NCBI RefSeq assembly: GCF_900100705.1
Contig: NZ_FNCH01000004.1
Location: 1-64,000 of the forward strand
Direction of reading: 5' to 3'
Source: Pedobacter terrae
GTDB taxonomy: Bacteria > Bacteroidota > Bacteroidia > Sphingobacteriales > Sphingobacteriaceae
DNA: 64,000 nt
In this document: piece by piece, positions 26,841 through 35,705 of the stretch
Layout of the letters: the number at the start of each line of letters is the position of its first letter
Position numbering within the stretch: position 1 is the first letter of the stretch
The notes under the pieces: model-generated
Databases searched by the model: none
Seen by the model: only the letters and a program-made list of their open reading frames with translations
Told to the model about the DNA's origin: nothing
Position numbers and translations under genes: made by a program

Positions 26841-29800
26841 TTGAAGAGAATATCTACATTTCTGTTTCTCATCCTTCTCTTTTTAATTGCTTCTCAAACT
26901 ACTTATTCTCAAGTTGTTCCAAGCAAAACGGATACCATTAAGCCGAAAAATAATTTCAGCTTACGCGAAAAAGAACAATTAGGACTTAGTCCTGCAGTTA
27001 ATCCATTTTATCCATCTCCAAGTAATTTAAAACGTGTTGTAGAATACGACGCGAAAAATAAACGTTATATAGTTAAGGAACTGATAGGCGAAAATTTTGT
27101 TTTAAATACCCAATATTTAACTATTGATGAGTATCAGCGCCTGGTAAACAGCGAAATAAAAAGGGGTAACTGGCGTAGCATTTCCAATGCAGAAGTGAGC
27201 GATTACAGAAGTACGGGCATTATTCCAAAAATCCAGGTAAATAGTAAAGCTTTTGAAAAACTTTTTGGTGGTACAACGATTGATATCCAGCCCCGTGGAG
27301 AAGCCGAGCTTACTTTTTTAGGCAGGATAAATAAAAATGAAAATCCGCTTTTTAACGAAAGGCAAAGGGTACAAACCAATTTCGATTTTAACCAAAGGAT
27401 CCAGATGGATCTGGTTGGAAATATTGGTACCAAGCTAAAAATTAAAAGTAATTACAATACCGAAGCACAGTTTGATTTTGAAAATCAGATTAAATTGGAT
27501 TATACTGGAGGCGTAGATGATATTATTCAAAAAATAGAAGCGGGTAACGTAAGTTTACCCTTAAATACTTCATTAATTACCGGAACACAGGCGCTTTTTG
27601 GTATAAAAACGCAGCTCAAATTCGGACGTTTAAACGTAACAAGTGTTTATACACAACAAAAATCGCAATCCAGAGAGATCAAAATTACAAATGGCGCACA
27701 GCAAAATACCACTACGTTAAGTATTGATAACTACGAAGCCAATAAACACTATTTCCTGTCGCAATATTTCAGAAATAATTATAATAGAAACCTGGCTAAC
27801 GCGCCCATTATTACTTCTCCCATCCAGATTACCAAAATTGAAGTTTGGATTACCAATAAAGCTGGAAATACAACCGACTCCAGAGATGTACTGGGTTTGA
27901 TGGATTTGGGCGAAAATGTTCCCTTCAATAATAATTTAATTACCGGGGGGACTTCTGGTCTGCCGGCTGGAACCACCGCTACTGGTTTCCCGCAACAATC
28001 AAACAACCTGATCTCGCAGTTAAATGCTTATCAGGGCGGTGCCATCAGACAAACCAATTCTAATGCAGTTCTTTCTTTCTTCCAAACAACACCCGCCAAT
28101 ACCAGCAATACAGACAATTTTGCCAAATTGGTTTATGCCAGAAAGTTAACAGAACGCGAATTTACCTTTCAGCCACAACTGGGTTATTTATCATTAAACA
28201 ACCCGTTAAATGCCGATGAGGTGTTAGCCGTTGCCTACCGCTATACCTATAATGGAGTGGAGTATCAGGTTGGTGAGTTTTCTACCGATATTTCTTTTGA
28301 TGCGGCTAATCCTAAAATGCTTTATGCCAAATTATTAAAGAACGAAACGACTAAGATCCAGTTGCCCACATGGGATCTGATGATGAAAAATATTTATTCT
28401 ATCGGCGGGTACCAGATCAGCAGTCAGAATTTTAAACTGGATATTTACCGCATTGATAATGAAACGGGTGTGGATAATCCGGTAATGACCGAAGGTCAGA
28501 ACACCGCTAACAAGCAGTGGATTGCCTTAACCGAATTCGATCGCCTCAATCAGCAAAATGAGCGGAGACCCGATGGGGTTTTCGATTTCGTGGCTGCCAA
28601 CAATGCTTTTGGATCTTATTCTACGGCAAGCAATGCCAACCAGGCCAGTATGTTCGGTACAGGCAGCAATGGGCAGACCTCATTGGTTACCAATACCAAT
28701 TCGGGTTACATCACCATCGATCCGGCAAATGGGAGGATTATTTTTCCTGTGATCGAACCCTTTGGTAAAGATTTGGCTGCAAAGTTTTTGCCAAGCGAAC
28801 AGGCATTAATCAATAAATATACGTTTACCGCGCTTTACGATTCAACACAAACCATTGCGAGGCAACTGTTTCAAAACCAAAACAGGTATACGATTAAGGT
28901 AAATTACCAGTCTGATATTTCTTCTGAGTTCAGTTTAAATGCCATTAATGTTCCGGAAGGATCGGTAAAGGTTTTTGCAGGAACGATGCCCTTGACCGAA
29001 GGTGTTGATTTCACCGTCGATTACCAGGGCGGGCGGGTGAGCATTATCAACCAGGCACTTTTGGTATCTGGTCAACCGATTAGAATTACCACAGAAAATA
29101 GCGAAACCTTTGGTCTGCAACAGCGGTCACTTTTCGGAACCCGTTTAGATTATCGTGTAAACAATAAACTAAATCTTGGGGGTACAATCATGAACCTGAC
29201 CGAAAAACCTTTAACCCAAAAGGTAAACATCGGTGAAGAACCCATTTCCAATACCATCTGGGGAGCAGATATTAACTATAGTTCACCCTCACGGTTTTTA
29301 ACCAAACTGGTTGATAAACTTCCTTTCATTTCAACCAAAGCACCATCAAGTGTAACATTTTATGGTGAATTCGCGCAACTTATTCCTGGTCACCCAAGAG
29401 CGTTGAATTTTGCAGGCAGTAAAAACGGAGTAAGTTATTTAGATGATTTTGAGGCCTCCAGATCGGTAATTGATTTAAAGAGTGCGATTGCCTGGCAGCT
29501 ATCTGGTACACCACAGCTTTTCCCGGAATTTAATAAATCTAACGACTTATCATACGGTTATAACCGCGCAAGAATTGCTTTTTACAACATCGATCCAACT
29601 TTTTATAATTCGGCAGCTTCTACTACACCCGCCAATATCAGAGGAAACCGTACAGAACTTTCCAATCATTATGTAAGAGAGGTAATTGAGCAGGAGGTTT
29701 TTCCATTCAAGGAAACGGCAACCGGACAGGCTTTAAACATTACCACTTTGGATGTAGCTTATTATCCAACCGTTAGGGGGCCTTACAATTTCCGTACAAC

Positions 29801-32800
29801 TGATTTTAGGCCAGATGGAAGTTTATTGCAGCCCAGAAACAATTGGGGTGGTTTTCAGCGTAAAATAGAAACCAATGATTTTGAAGCCTTAAATGTTGGC
29901 TTTATTGAATTTTGGGTAATGGATCCATTTATTTATAAGCCAAATTCGGCTGGTGGTGATGTCTATTTTAACCTGGGGAATATTTCGGAAGATATCCTTA
30001 AAGACGGTAGAAAATCATTAGAAAATGGTTTGCCAGATACAAACGATCCGGGCAAATATGATGAAACGGCGTGGGGGCGGGTGCCGAAATTACAACCGGT
30101 TGTGCAGGCTTTCGATAATAATCCCAATTCGCGTAGGGCACAGGATGTAGGTTTGGACGGGTTATCTGATGCTGATGAAAAGATCAAATTTGCGGCGGCA
30201 ATTACTCAGATTAAATCGCAACTGAATGCAACAGCTTCAACGGCTCTTGATGCCGATCCATCATCAGATAACTATACTTATTTCAGAGGACCGACGCTAG
30301 ATCAGATTAATGCAGGTATTCTTAAACGTTACGAAAAGTATAACGGAACGGAAGGAAACTCTAAAACTTCGCAGCAGTCGCAAGAAGAATTGGGACTTGA
30401 AAATTCTGCTTCTACTTCACTACCAGATGGGGAAGACATCAACCGCGATAATAACATGACGCAAAGTGATGAGTATTTTCAATATAAAGTTTCAATGCGC
30501 CCGGGGGATTTAAATGTTGGACAGAATTTTATTACCGATAAAGTAACCTCGCAGGTAAAACTGGCCAATGGAAATACGCAGGCCGTTTCATGGTATCAAT
30601 TCAGAATCCCGATCAGTCAATATCAAGATCGGGTAGGTGGTATCCAGGATTTTAAATCTATCCGTTTCTTTAGGATGTTTATGACCAATTTTGCTGATAC
30701 TGCCGTAATGCGTTTTGCGAAGTTGCAATTGATCCGTGGGGAATGGAGGGAGTTCAATGCTGCTAACCAGGCTTCGCAGGTAATTGTAGATCCATCTTTA
30801 CCAGCACTTACGCCAGATAATTCTACTATTGAAGTTTCAACGGTAAACATCGAAGAAAATGGAAAACGTTCGCCAATTCCATATGTAACGCCGCCAGGTA
30901 TTCTTCGCGAGCGCGACTATAGTAACTATCGTGGCGATACACGTTTAAATGAGCAATCGTTATCGGTTACCGTAAAATCATTAAGAGATGGCTACGGCAG
31001 AGCGGCATTTAAAACAGCCTACAGCGATTTCAGATCTTACAAACATCTGGAAATGTTTATTCATGCTGAAGCGGTTAATAATCAGATTTTAAACGATAAC
31101 GATGTTGCAGCATTCTTACGGATCGGAACCGATAACCAGGATAATTATTATGAATATGTAATTCCGTTAAAGGTGACCAATCCAGGTACAAGAGATGCCG
31201 ATGCCATTTGGCCAGAAGCCAATAGAATGGATATTAACTTAACGCTTTTCCAGAATGCAAAGCTGGCCCGTAACGTAGCCAAGCAAGCTAACGGACAGCC
31301 ATGGCCTACAAATGTGCCATTTACCTATACCGACGGAAATAGAATAATTGTAGTTAAAGGGCAACCTGATATGAGCAAGGTTAGGGTATATATGGTGGGT
31401 GTTAAAAATCCGCTTCGTGCCGCCAATAATGAACAAAATGATGATGGCCTTGATAAAAATGCACTGGTTTGGTTTAACGAGCTAAGATTAACTGAATTTG
31501 ATGAAAGAGGTGGTTGGGCGGCAACTGGAAGATTAAACTTAAAATTGGCCGATTTTGCTGATGTAAATATTTCAGGAAGTAAATCTACAATTGGTTTTGG
31601 ATCTATCGATTCGAAAGTAAGTGAGCGGAACCGTGCAGATAATGTATTGCTTGATGTTTCTTCAGCGATGGAGTTGGGTAAGTTTCTGCCACAAAAATCG
31701 GGGGTAAAAATCCCGATGTTTGTGAGTTACTCTAAACAGGTTTCTACACCACAATACAATCCAAGGACACCAGATATCGAACTCAAAAATGCTTTATCAC
31801 AATCTACTAAAGAACAAAAAGATTCGATTTTAAATTTTGCACAGGATTATACGATTAGAAGGGGCATCAATTTTACCAACGTTAGGAAAGATCGGATCAA
31901 TACCAGTAAACCTGCCCGACTTTGGGATATCGAAAATTTTGCAGCAAGTTATGCTTATACCCAATATAATCATCGCGATTTTATTAATCAAAACAGTATT
32001 CAGAATACCTATAGAGCTTCGCTACAATACAATTATGCCAGAGAAGCCAAAACAATAGCACCTTTTCAAAAGATTATAAAATCGAACATGCTGACTTTGT
32101 TAAAGGACTTTAACTTTAGTATTTTTCCAAGTGCCATTAATTTCAGGATAGATGTAGACCGTTTGTATTCGGAAAATACCTTACGTAACAACGATCCGAA
32201 TAATACCATCGGGATTTACCAGAATGGTTACGGTACCACCTTTAACAAAAACTTTACCATGAGCCGTGTTTATGGTATTGCCTGGAACCTTACCCGTTCG
32301 TTACAGTTGGATTTTAATGCCACAAATTATTCTATTATTGATGAACCTGATGGCCGAATTGACGGTATAAAACGCGACACCGTTTGGCAAAACCTAAAAC
32401 GCTTAGGGCGTACAACCGATTATAACCATAATTTAAACGTTACCTATAATTTACCGATTGATAAGATACCAGGGCTAAACTGGGTGACCGTTAAAACCCG
32501 CTATGGTACCAATTTTAACTGGCAGACTGAGCCGCTTTCTACCTTGCTCGATCCGAATATAAATTTGGGTAACACCGTACAGAATAGCCGGACCGTTCAG
32601 GTGAACCCAACACTAAACCTCACCACGCTGTACAACAAATTTGGCTTCATCAGGAGTGCCGGCAATGATGATGGGAGCAAAGCGAAGAACTTTTTTATTA
32701 ATATCTTAACCAGTTTAAAAAATGTTAATGCCAGCTTTGTACAAACAAAAGGTATTTTTCTACCGGGTTATATGCCAACAACACAGTTTTTTGGCCTTGA

Positions 32801-34037
32801 TAGGGCCACTGGTGCACCGGGTTTAGGTTTTGTTTTTGGTAGTCAGCGCGATATCCGCGAGATGGCACTTGGCAATGGCTGGTTAACAAACGATACCTTA
32901 CAGAACCAGTTATATGTAAATACATTGCGTGAAGATTTTCAGTTTACGGGTTTGTTAGAGCCTTTTAAAGATCTGCGGATTACGCTAAAAGCGAATAAAG
33001 CACAAACGAGAAATTTCAGTACCAATTTTAGGTACGTAGCCAGTGTATCGTCGTTTGAGAATCTGAGTGCAATTACCACGGGCGATTACAGCGTATCATA
33101 CATCGCGCTGGGCACAGCATTTAAAGAAAGTAATTCTACAATTATCTCAGGCTTATTTAATCAGTTCATGGCCAACAGGATGATTATTTCCAGAAGACTG
33201 GGTGCAGAAAATCCAAATTCGGGCGGCATTAGTGGAGGCTATGCTGATGGGTATAGCAAAGAGAGCCAGGATGTAATTATCTCTGCTTTTATGGCTGCGT
33301 ATTCAGGTAAAGATGCTGGCAAAACCAAAATGAATGCCTTTCCTAAAATACCACTTCCAAACTGGAGTTTAACTTATAGCGGCTTAACACGTATTCCTTT
33401 TATTGCCGATAAATTTTCATCTGTTGATATCCGTCATGGCTATCGCTCGGCTTATAATATCAATGGCTTTAACTCTTTATTGCGTTATCAGGAAACCAAT
33501 GGTGCCGTTAGCAGTAGAGATGTAAATAACAATTTTTTACCAGAATATCAGTTTGCCCAGGTCACCATTTCTGAATATTTTTCTCCGTTGGTTGGTGTCG
33601 ATACCAGGTTTAAAAATAACCTCACCGCTTCTTTCGAATTAAACCGGTCGCGTTTGTTGGGTCTTAGCTTATCAAACAGTCAGTTGGCGCAATTATCAGA
33701 AAACAATATGGTGTTGGGCCTGGGCTACCGCACCAATAAATTCCGTTTCCCGTTTGGATGGTTTAAAAGCCTGAAAATGGATAACAACATGGATTTTAAA
33801 TTGGATGTGGCCATCCGTGATAATAAAACGGTTATCTATCGTGCTGATATTACCGAAGCAGAAGTATCTTCAGGAGCCAAGAATATTACCTTAAGGCCAA
33901 GTGTAGATTATGTGTTAAATCAGAAATTCAACATTAAATTATTTTACGATTCAAACATTACAAAACCTTATACCTCGCAAACCTTTAATACTTCTTTCAG
34001 TAATTTTGGCTTCAGTTTAAGGTTTACGTTGAATTAA
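26841..34037 (+). CDS. sprA: Type 9 secretion outer-membrane translocon SprA/Sov
   Basis: 2398 residues, the size typical of SprA. Signal peptide (RISTFLFLILLFLIASQTTYS), then a very long protein of repeated amphipathic strands. Recognisable family segments are TTIDIQPRGEAELTFLGRIN, FDFNQRIQMDLVGNIGTKL and SVTFYGEFAQLIPGHPRALN, followed by YLDDFEASRSVIDLK and NWVTVKTRYGTNFNWQ; it ends in an aromatic/hydrophobic strand. SprA forms the large beta-barrel through which T9SS cargo leaves the cell and is needed for gliding in gliding species. The start is TTG at 26841. Other T9SS genes are not in the window. Confidence 0.95.
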   Translation: MKRISTFLFLILLFLIASQTTYSQVVPSKTDTIKPKNNFSLREKEQLGLSPAVNPFYPSPSNLKRVVEYDAKNKRYIVKELIGENFVLNTQYLTIDEYQRLVNSEIKRGNWRSISNAEVSDYRSTGIIPKIQVNSKAFEKLFGGTTIDIQPRGEAELTFLGRINKNENPLFNERQRVQTNFDFNQRIQMDLVGNIGTKLKIKSNYNTEAQFDFENQIKLDYTGGVDDIIQKIEAGNVSLPLNTSLITGTQALFGIKTQLKFGRLNVTSVYTQQKSQSREIKITNGAQQNTTTLSIDNYEANKHYFLSQYFRNNYNRNLANAPIITSPIQITKIEVWITNKAGNTTDSRDVLGLMDLGENVPFNNNLITGGTSGLPAGTTATGFPQQSNNLISQLNAYQGGAIRQTNSNAVLSFFQTTPANTSNTDNFAKLVYARKLTEREFTFQPQLGYLSLNNPLNADEVLAVAYRYTYNGVEYQVGEFSTDISFDAANPKMLYAKLLKNETTKIQLPTWDLMMKNIYSIGGYQISSQNFKLDIYRIDNETGVDNPVMTEGQNTANKQWIALTEFDRLNQQNERRPDGVFDFVAANNAFGSYSTASNANQASMFGTGSNGQTSLVTNTNSGYITIDPANGRIIFPVIEPFGKDLAAKFLPSEQALINKYTFTALYDSTQTIARQLFQNQNRYTIKVNYQSDISSEFSLNAINVPEGSVKVFAGTMPLTEGVDFTVDYQGGRVSIINQALLVSGQPIRITTENSETFGLQQRSLFGTRLDYRVNNKLNLGGTIMNLTEKPLTQKVNIGEEPISNTIWGADINYSSPSRFLTKLVDKLPFISTKAPSSVTFYGEFAQLIPGHPRALNFAGSKNGVSYLDDFEASRSVIDLKSAIAWQLSGTPQLFPEFNKSNDLSYGYNRARIAFYNIDPTFYNSAASTTPANIRGNRTELSNHYVREVIEQEVFPFKETATGQALNITTLDVAYYPTVRGPYNFRTTDFRPDGSLLQPRNNWGGFQRKIETNDFEALNVGFIEFWVMDPFIYKPNSAGGDVYFNLGNISEDILKDGRKSLENGLPDTNDPGKYDETAWGRVPKLQPVVQAFDNNPNSRRAQDVGLDGLSDADEKIKFAAAITQIKSQLNATASTALDADPSSDNYTYFRGPTLDQINAGILKRYEKYNGTEGNSKTSQQSQEELGLENSASTSLPDGEDINRDNNMTQSDEYFQYKVSMRPGDLNVGQNFITDKVTSQVKLANGNTQAVSWYQFRIPISQYQDRVGGIQDFKSIRFFRMFMTNFADTAVMRFAKLQLIRGEWREFNAANQASQVIVDPSLPALTPDNSTIEVSTVNIEENGKRSPIPYVTPPGILRERDYSNYRGDTRLNEQSLSVTVKSLRDGYGRAAFKTAYSDFRSYKHLEMFIHAEAVNNQILNDNDVAAFLRIGTDNQDNYYEYVIPLKVTNPGTRDADAIWPEANRMDINLTLFQNAKLARNVAKQANGQPWPTNVPFTYTDGNRIIVVKGQPDMSKVRVYMVGVKNPLRAANNEQNDDGLDKNALVWFNELRLTEFDERGGWAATGRLNLKLADFADVNISGSKSTIGFGSIDSKVSERNRADNVLLDVSSAMELGKFLPQKSGVKIPMFVSYSKQVSTPQYNPRTPDIELKNALSQSTKEQKDSILNFAQDYTIRRGINFTNVRKDRINTSKPARLWDIENFAASYAYTQYNHRDFINQNSIQNTYRASLQYNYAREAKTIAPFQKIIKSNMLTLLKDFNFSIFPSAINFRIDVDRLYSENTLRNNDPNNTIGIYQNGYGTTFNKNFTMSRVYGIAWNLTRSLQLDFNATNYSIIDEPDGRIDGIKRDTVWQNLKRLGRTTDYNHNLNVTYNLPIDKIPGLNWVTVKTRYGTNFNWQTEPLSTLLDPNINLGNTVQNSRTVQVNPTLNLTTLYNKFGFIRSAGNDDGSKAKNFFINILTSLKNVNASFVQTKGIFLPGYMPTTQFFGLDRATGAPGLGFVFGSQRDIREMALGNGWLTNDTLQNQLYVNTLREDFQFTGLLEPFKDLRITLKANKAQTRNFSTNFRYVASVSSFENLSAITTGDYSVSYIALGTAFKESNSTIISGLFNQFMANRMIISRRLGAENPNSGGISGGYADGYSKESQDVIISAFMAAYSGKDAGKTKMNAFPKIPLPNWSLTYSGLTRIPFIADKFSSVDIRHGYRSAYNINGFNSLLRYQETNGAVSSRDVNNNFLPEYQFAQVTISEYFSPLVGVDTRFKNNLTASFELNRSRLLGLSLSNSQLAQLSENNMVLGLGYRTNKFRFPFGWFKSLKMDNNMDFKLDVAIRDNKTVIYRADITEAEVSSGAKNITLRPSVDYVLNQKFNIKLFYDSNITKPYTSQTFNTSFSNFGFSLRFTLN

Positions 34038-34041
34038 GCAA

Positions 34042-34443
34042 TTAAAGTTTTTGTGCGGAGAATATTCTGCTAAATAGATATGCAGTAAAAAACATAGGGG
34101 CATAGCTGAACAATAGATAATCAAAACTGTTGAAATGCATCATTCCGCTGATGAGCAGAGACAGCAGAAAGAGCACAGTTGAATATGTTATTGGCCTGTT
34201 ATTGATAAGTCTCTTATCGTTCTGTTTTTCTTCGAAGTAGTGCTTTATCGTAATCACCACAGCAATTATTGCTATAAAGATAAATACGTGGGTAAAGGGT
34301 AGGTTAAAACTGAAATTATAATTTTGTGGCTTAATTAGCATGATCAATCCGATATAGCCGAATCCGGTTACCATTGTTACCGGAACAGAAACAACCAGGG
34401 TCGCTGGACATACTTTTAACGTATAAATACTTGAAGATTTCAT
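34042..34443 (-). CDS. Small membrane protein, four predicted helices
   Basis: 133 residues from MKSSSIYTLKV (ATG 34443; 34467 is also open). Hydrophobic segments lie near residues 15-35 (VVSVPVTMVTGFGYIGLIML), 47-65 (FIFIAIIAVVITI), 82-100 (VLFLLSLLISGMMHF) and 105-125 (YLLFSYAPMFFTAYLF). No family is recognised. Its stop is 4 bp from the sprA stop in convergent orientation. Confidence 0.65.
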   Translation of the reverse strand: MKSSSIYTLKVCPATLVVSVPVTMVTGFGYIGLIMLIKPQNYNFSFNLPFTHVFIFIAIIAVVITIKHYFEEKQNDKRLINNRPITYSTVLFLLSLLISGMMHFNSFDYLLFSYAPMFFTAYLFSRIFSAQKL

Positions 34444-34551
34444 ATTGAGGGTTAATTCGTAATTCAATATAGATAAAATCTTTAAATTTAATTATCCCCC
34501 GTTAGACCGATTGACAACATTCGATTTTTCTGATAAGTTAATTTTTCAGCC

Positions 34552-34583
34552 ATTGCGAATGGATAAACTAAATTGTATTTTTG
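34552..34583 (+). promoter_or_regulatory. Promoter of gcvH
   Basis: ATTG (34552-34555), a 20-base spacer and TATTTTTG (34576-34583) fit the Bacteroidota consensus. It is 71 bases before the ATG. Confidence 0.6.
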
Positions 34584-34654
34584 AGGCACAAACCGTAATA
34601 AACATTTGTCAAACGGAATTTGATCAATAACTTATTTTCAAAACATATAAAATA

Positions 34655-35035
34655 ATGAATTTTCCATCAGAATTAAAGTACACTAAAGACCACGAGTGGG
34701 TTAGAGTTGAAGGTAACGAAGCTTTTATCGGCGTAACCGATTTTGCACAACGCGAACTAGGTGATATCGTGTATGTTGATATTAACACTGTAGGTAGCGA
34801 AGTGGCTAAAGAAGAAGTTTTCGGTACTGTAGAAGCGGTTAAAACTGTATCTGATTTATATATGCCAGTTACCGGAACCGTATTGGAAGTTAATGCTGAA
34901 TTAAATGATAACCCGGAATTGGTTAACTCTGATCCTTACGGACAAGGCTGGATGGTTAAAGTATCTTTAGCTGATGCGGCTGAAGTTGATGGTTTATTAA
35001 CAGCAGAAGCTTACCAGGAACTGGTAGGTGCTTAA
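34655..35035 (+). CDS. gcvH: Glycine cleavage system H protein
   Basis: 126 residues, normal for GcvH. The lipoyl-bearing lysine is Lys63 in [19 protein letters not shown], with [20 protein letters not shown] at the N-terminus. It shuttles the aminomethyl group between GcvP, GcvT and Lpd in glycine oxidation. The other gcv genes are not nearby. It overlaps the following VanZ-like gene by 8 bp. Confidence 0.97.
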   Translation: MNFPSELKYTKDHEWVRVEGNEAFIGVTDFAQRELGDIVYVDINTVGSEVAKEEVFGTVEAVKTVSDLYMPVTGTVLEVNAELNDNPELVNSDPYGQGWMVKVSLADAAEVDGLLTAEAYQELVGA

Positions 35036-35447
35036 TCCTGATATTTTGTACAAAACACTAAAACAGCAAAAATGGGCCATTCTTTGGACGGTTGTTGTTT
35101 TGGTGTTTTGTAATATGCACATTTCCGATTCTGTTGGGAAAAGTGGCTTTTTTTTCGAGGGCTTTGATAAAATGACCCATATGGGCTTTTTCTTTGTCTT
35201 ATCAGTTCTACTCTTTTCTGGCAAGATTAAATATCAGCATCACTACGCTATTCAAAAATTAACCATTTTTAAGATTTTATTCATCAATGCCATCATCGGT
35301 GGTGGAATAGAGTTACTGCAATGGAAAGTTTTCACCTACCGGTCTGCAGAATGGTGGGATTTTGCCTGCGATATGTTAGGCGCATCAATGGCTGTTTTTA
35401 GTTATGTATTGCTTCATAAATTAAATTTCAATGAAAACGAAAATTAG
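35028..35447 (+). CDS. VanZ-like membrane protein
   Basis: 139 residues with four membrane helices and the VanZ-family pattern: [34 protein letters not shown], here abbreviated by KMTHMGFF, and a later [17 protein letters not shown]. VanZ in enterococci lowers teicoplanin susceptibility; in Bacteroidota the role is unknown. The start is GTG at 35028, overlapping the end of gcvH, which suggests coupling (TTG 35046 is the alternative). Its 3' end overlaps a tiny lipoprotein gene by 17 bp. Confidence 0.8.
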   Translation: MLNPDILYKTLKQQKWAILWTVVVLVFCNMHISDSVGKSGFFFEGFDKMTHMGFFFVLSVLLFSGKIKYQHHYAIQKLTIFKILFINAIIGGGIELLQWKVFTYRSAEWWDFACDMLGASMAVFSYVLLHKLNFNENEN

Positions 35448-35556
35448 CATCATCTGTGTAATTGCAGCAGTAGCACTAAGCGGATGCAGTATTTTTAAAA
35501 AAGACTGTAACTGCCCAAAAGTGTACTACAAAAGTTATCCTTCACCACAAAAATAA
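35431..35556 (+). CDS. Tiny lipoprotein, 41 residues
   Basis: An ATG at 35431 opens a 41-codon frame to TAA at 35556. It has a clean lipoprotein signal: [20 protein letters not shown] with lipobox LSGC at residues 16-19, followed by IFKKDCNCPKVYYKSYPSPQ. The mature peptide is only ~23 residues with two further cysteines (CNC). It overlaps the VanZ-like gene by 17 bp, an operon-like junction. The signal is too orderly to be chance. Function unknown. Confidence 0.75.
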   Translation: MKTKISIICVIAAVALSGCSIFKKDCNCPKVYYKSYPSPQK

Positions 35557-35677
35557 TTCCTTTCTGGTCGGCCTTCCTTTCGATCTGATGATCTCCCCTT
35601 TCAGGCTGTATTTAAAATGTTACCAAGCTTTTAACACACCTTAACAAACCTTTCGGTGTTTGCGTAGTCTGATAGCT

Positions 35678-35685
35678 TAGTTTTG
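35678..35685 (+). promoter_or_regulatory. Possible -7 box upstream of the first outer-membrane protein
   Basis: TAGTTTTG matches TAnnTTTG 21 bases before the ATG. An upstream TTTG is present, but at a spacing of 15, shorter than usual, so the match is partial. Confidence 0.4.
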
Positions 35686-35705
35686 TATTAATACCTAATT
35701 TTTTA

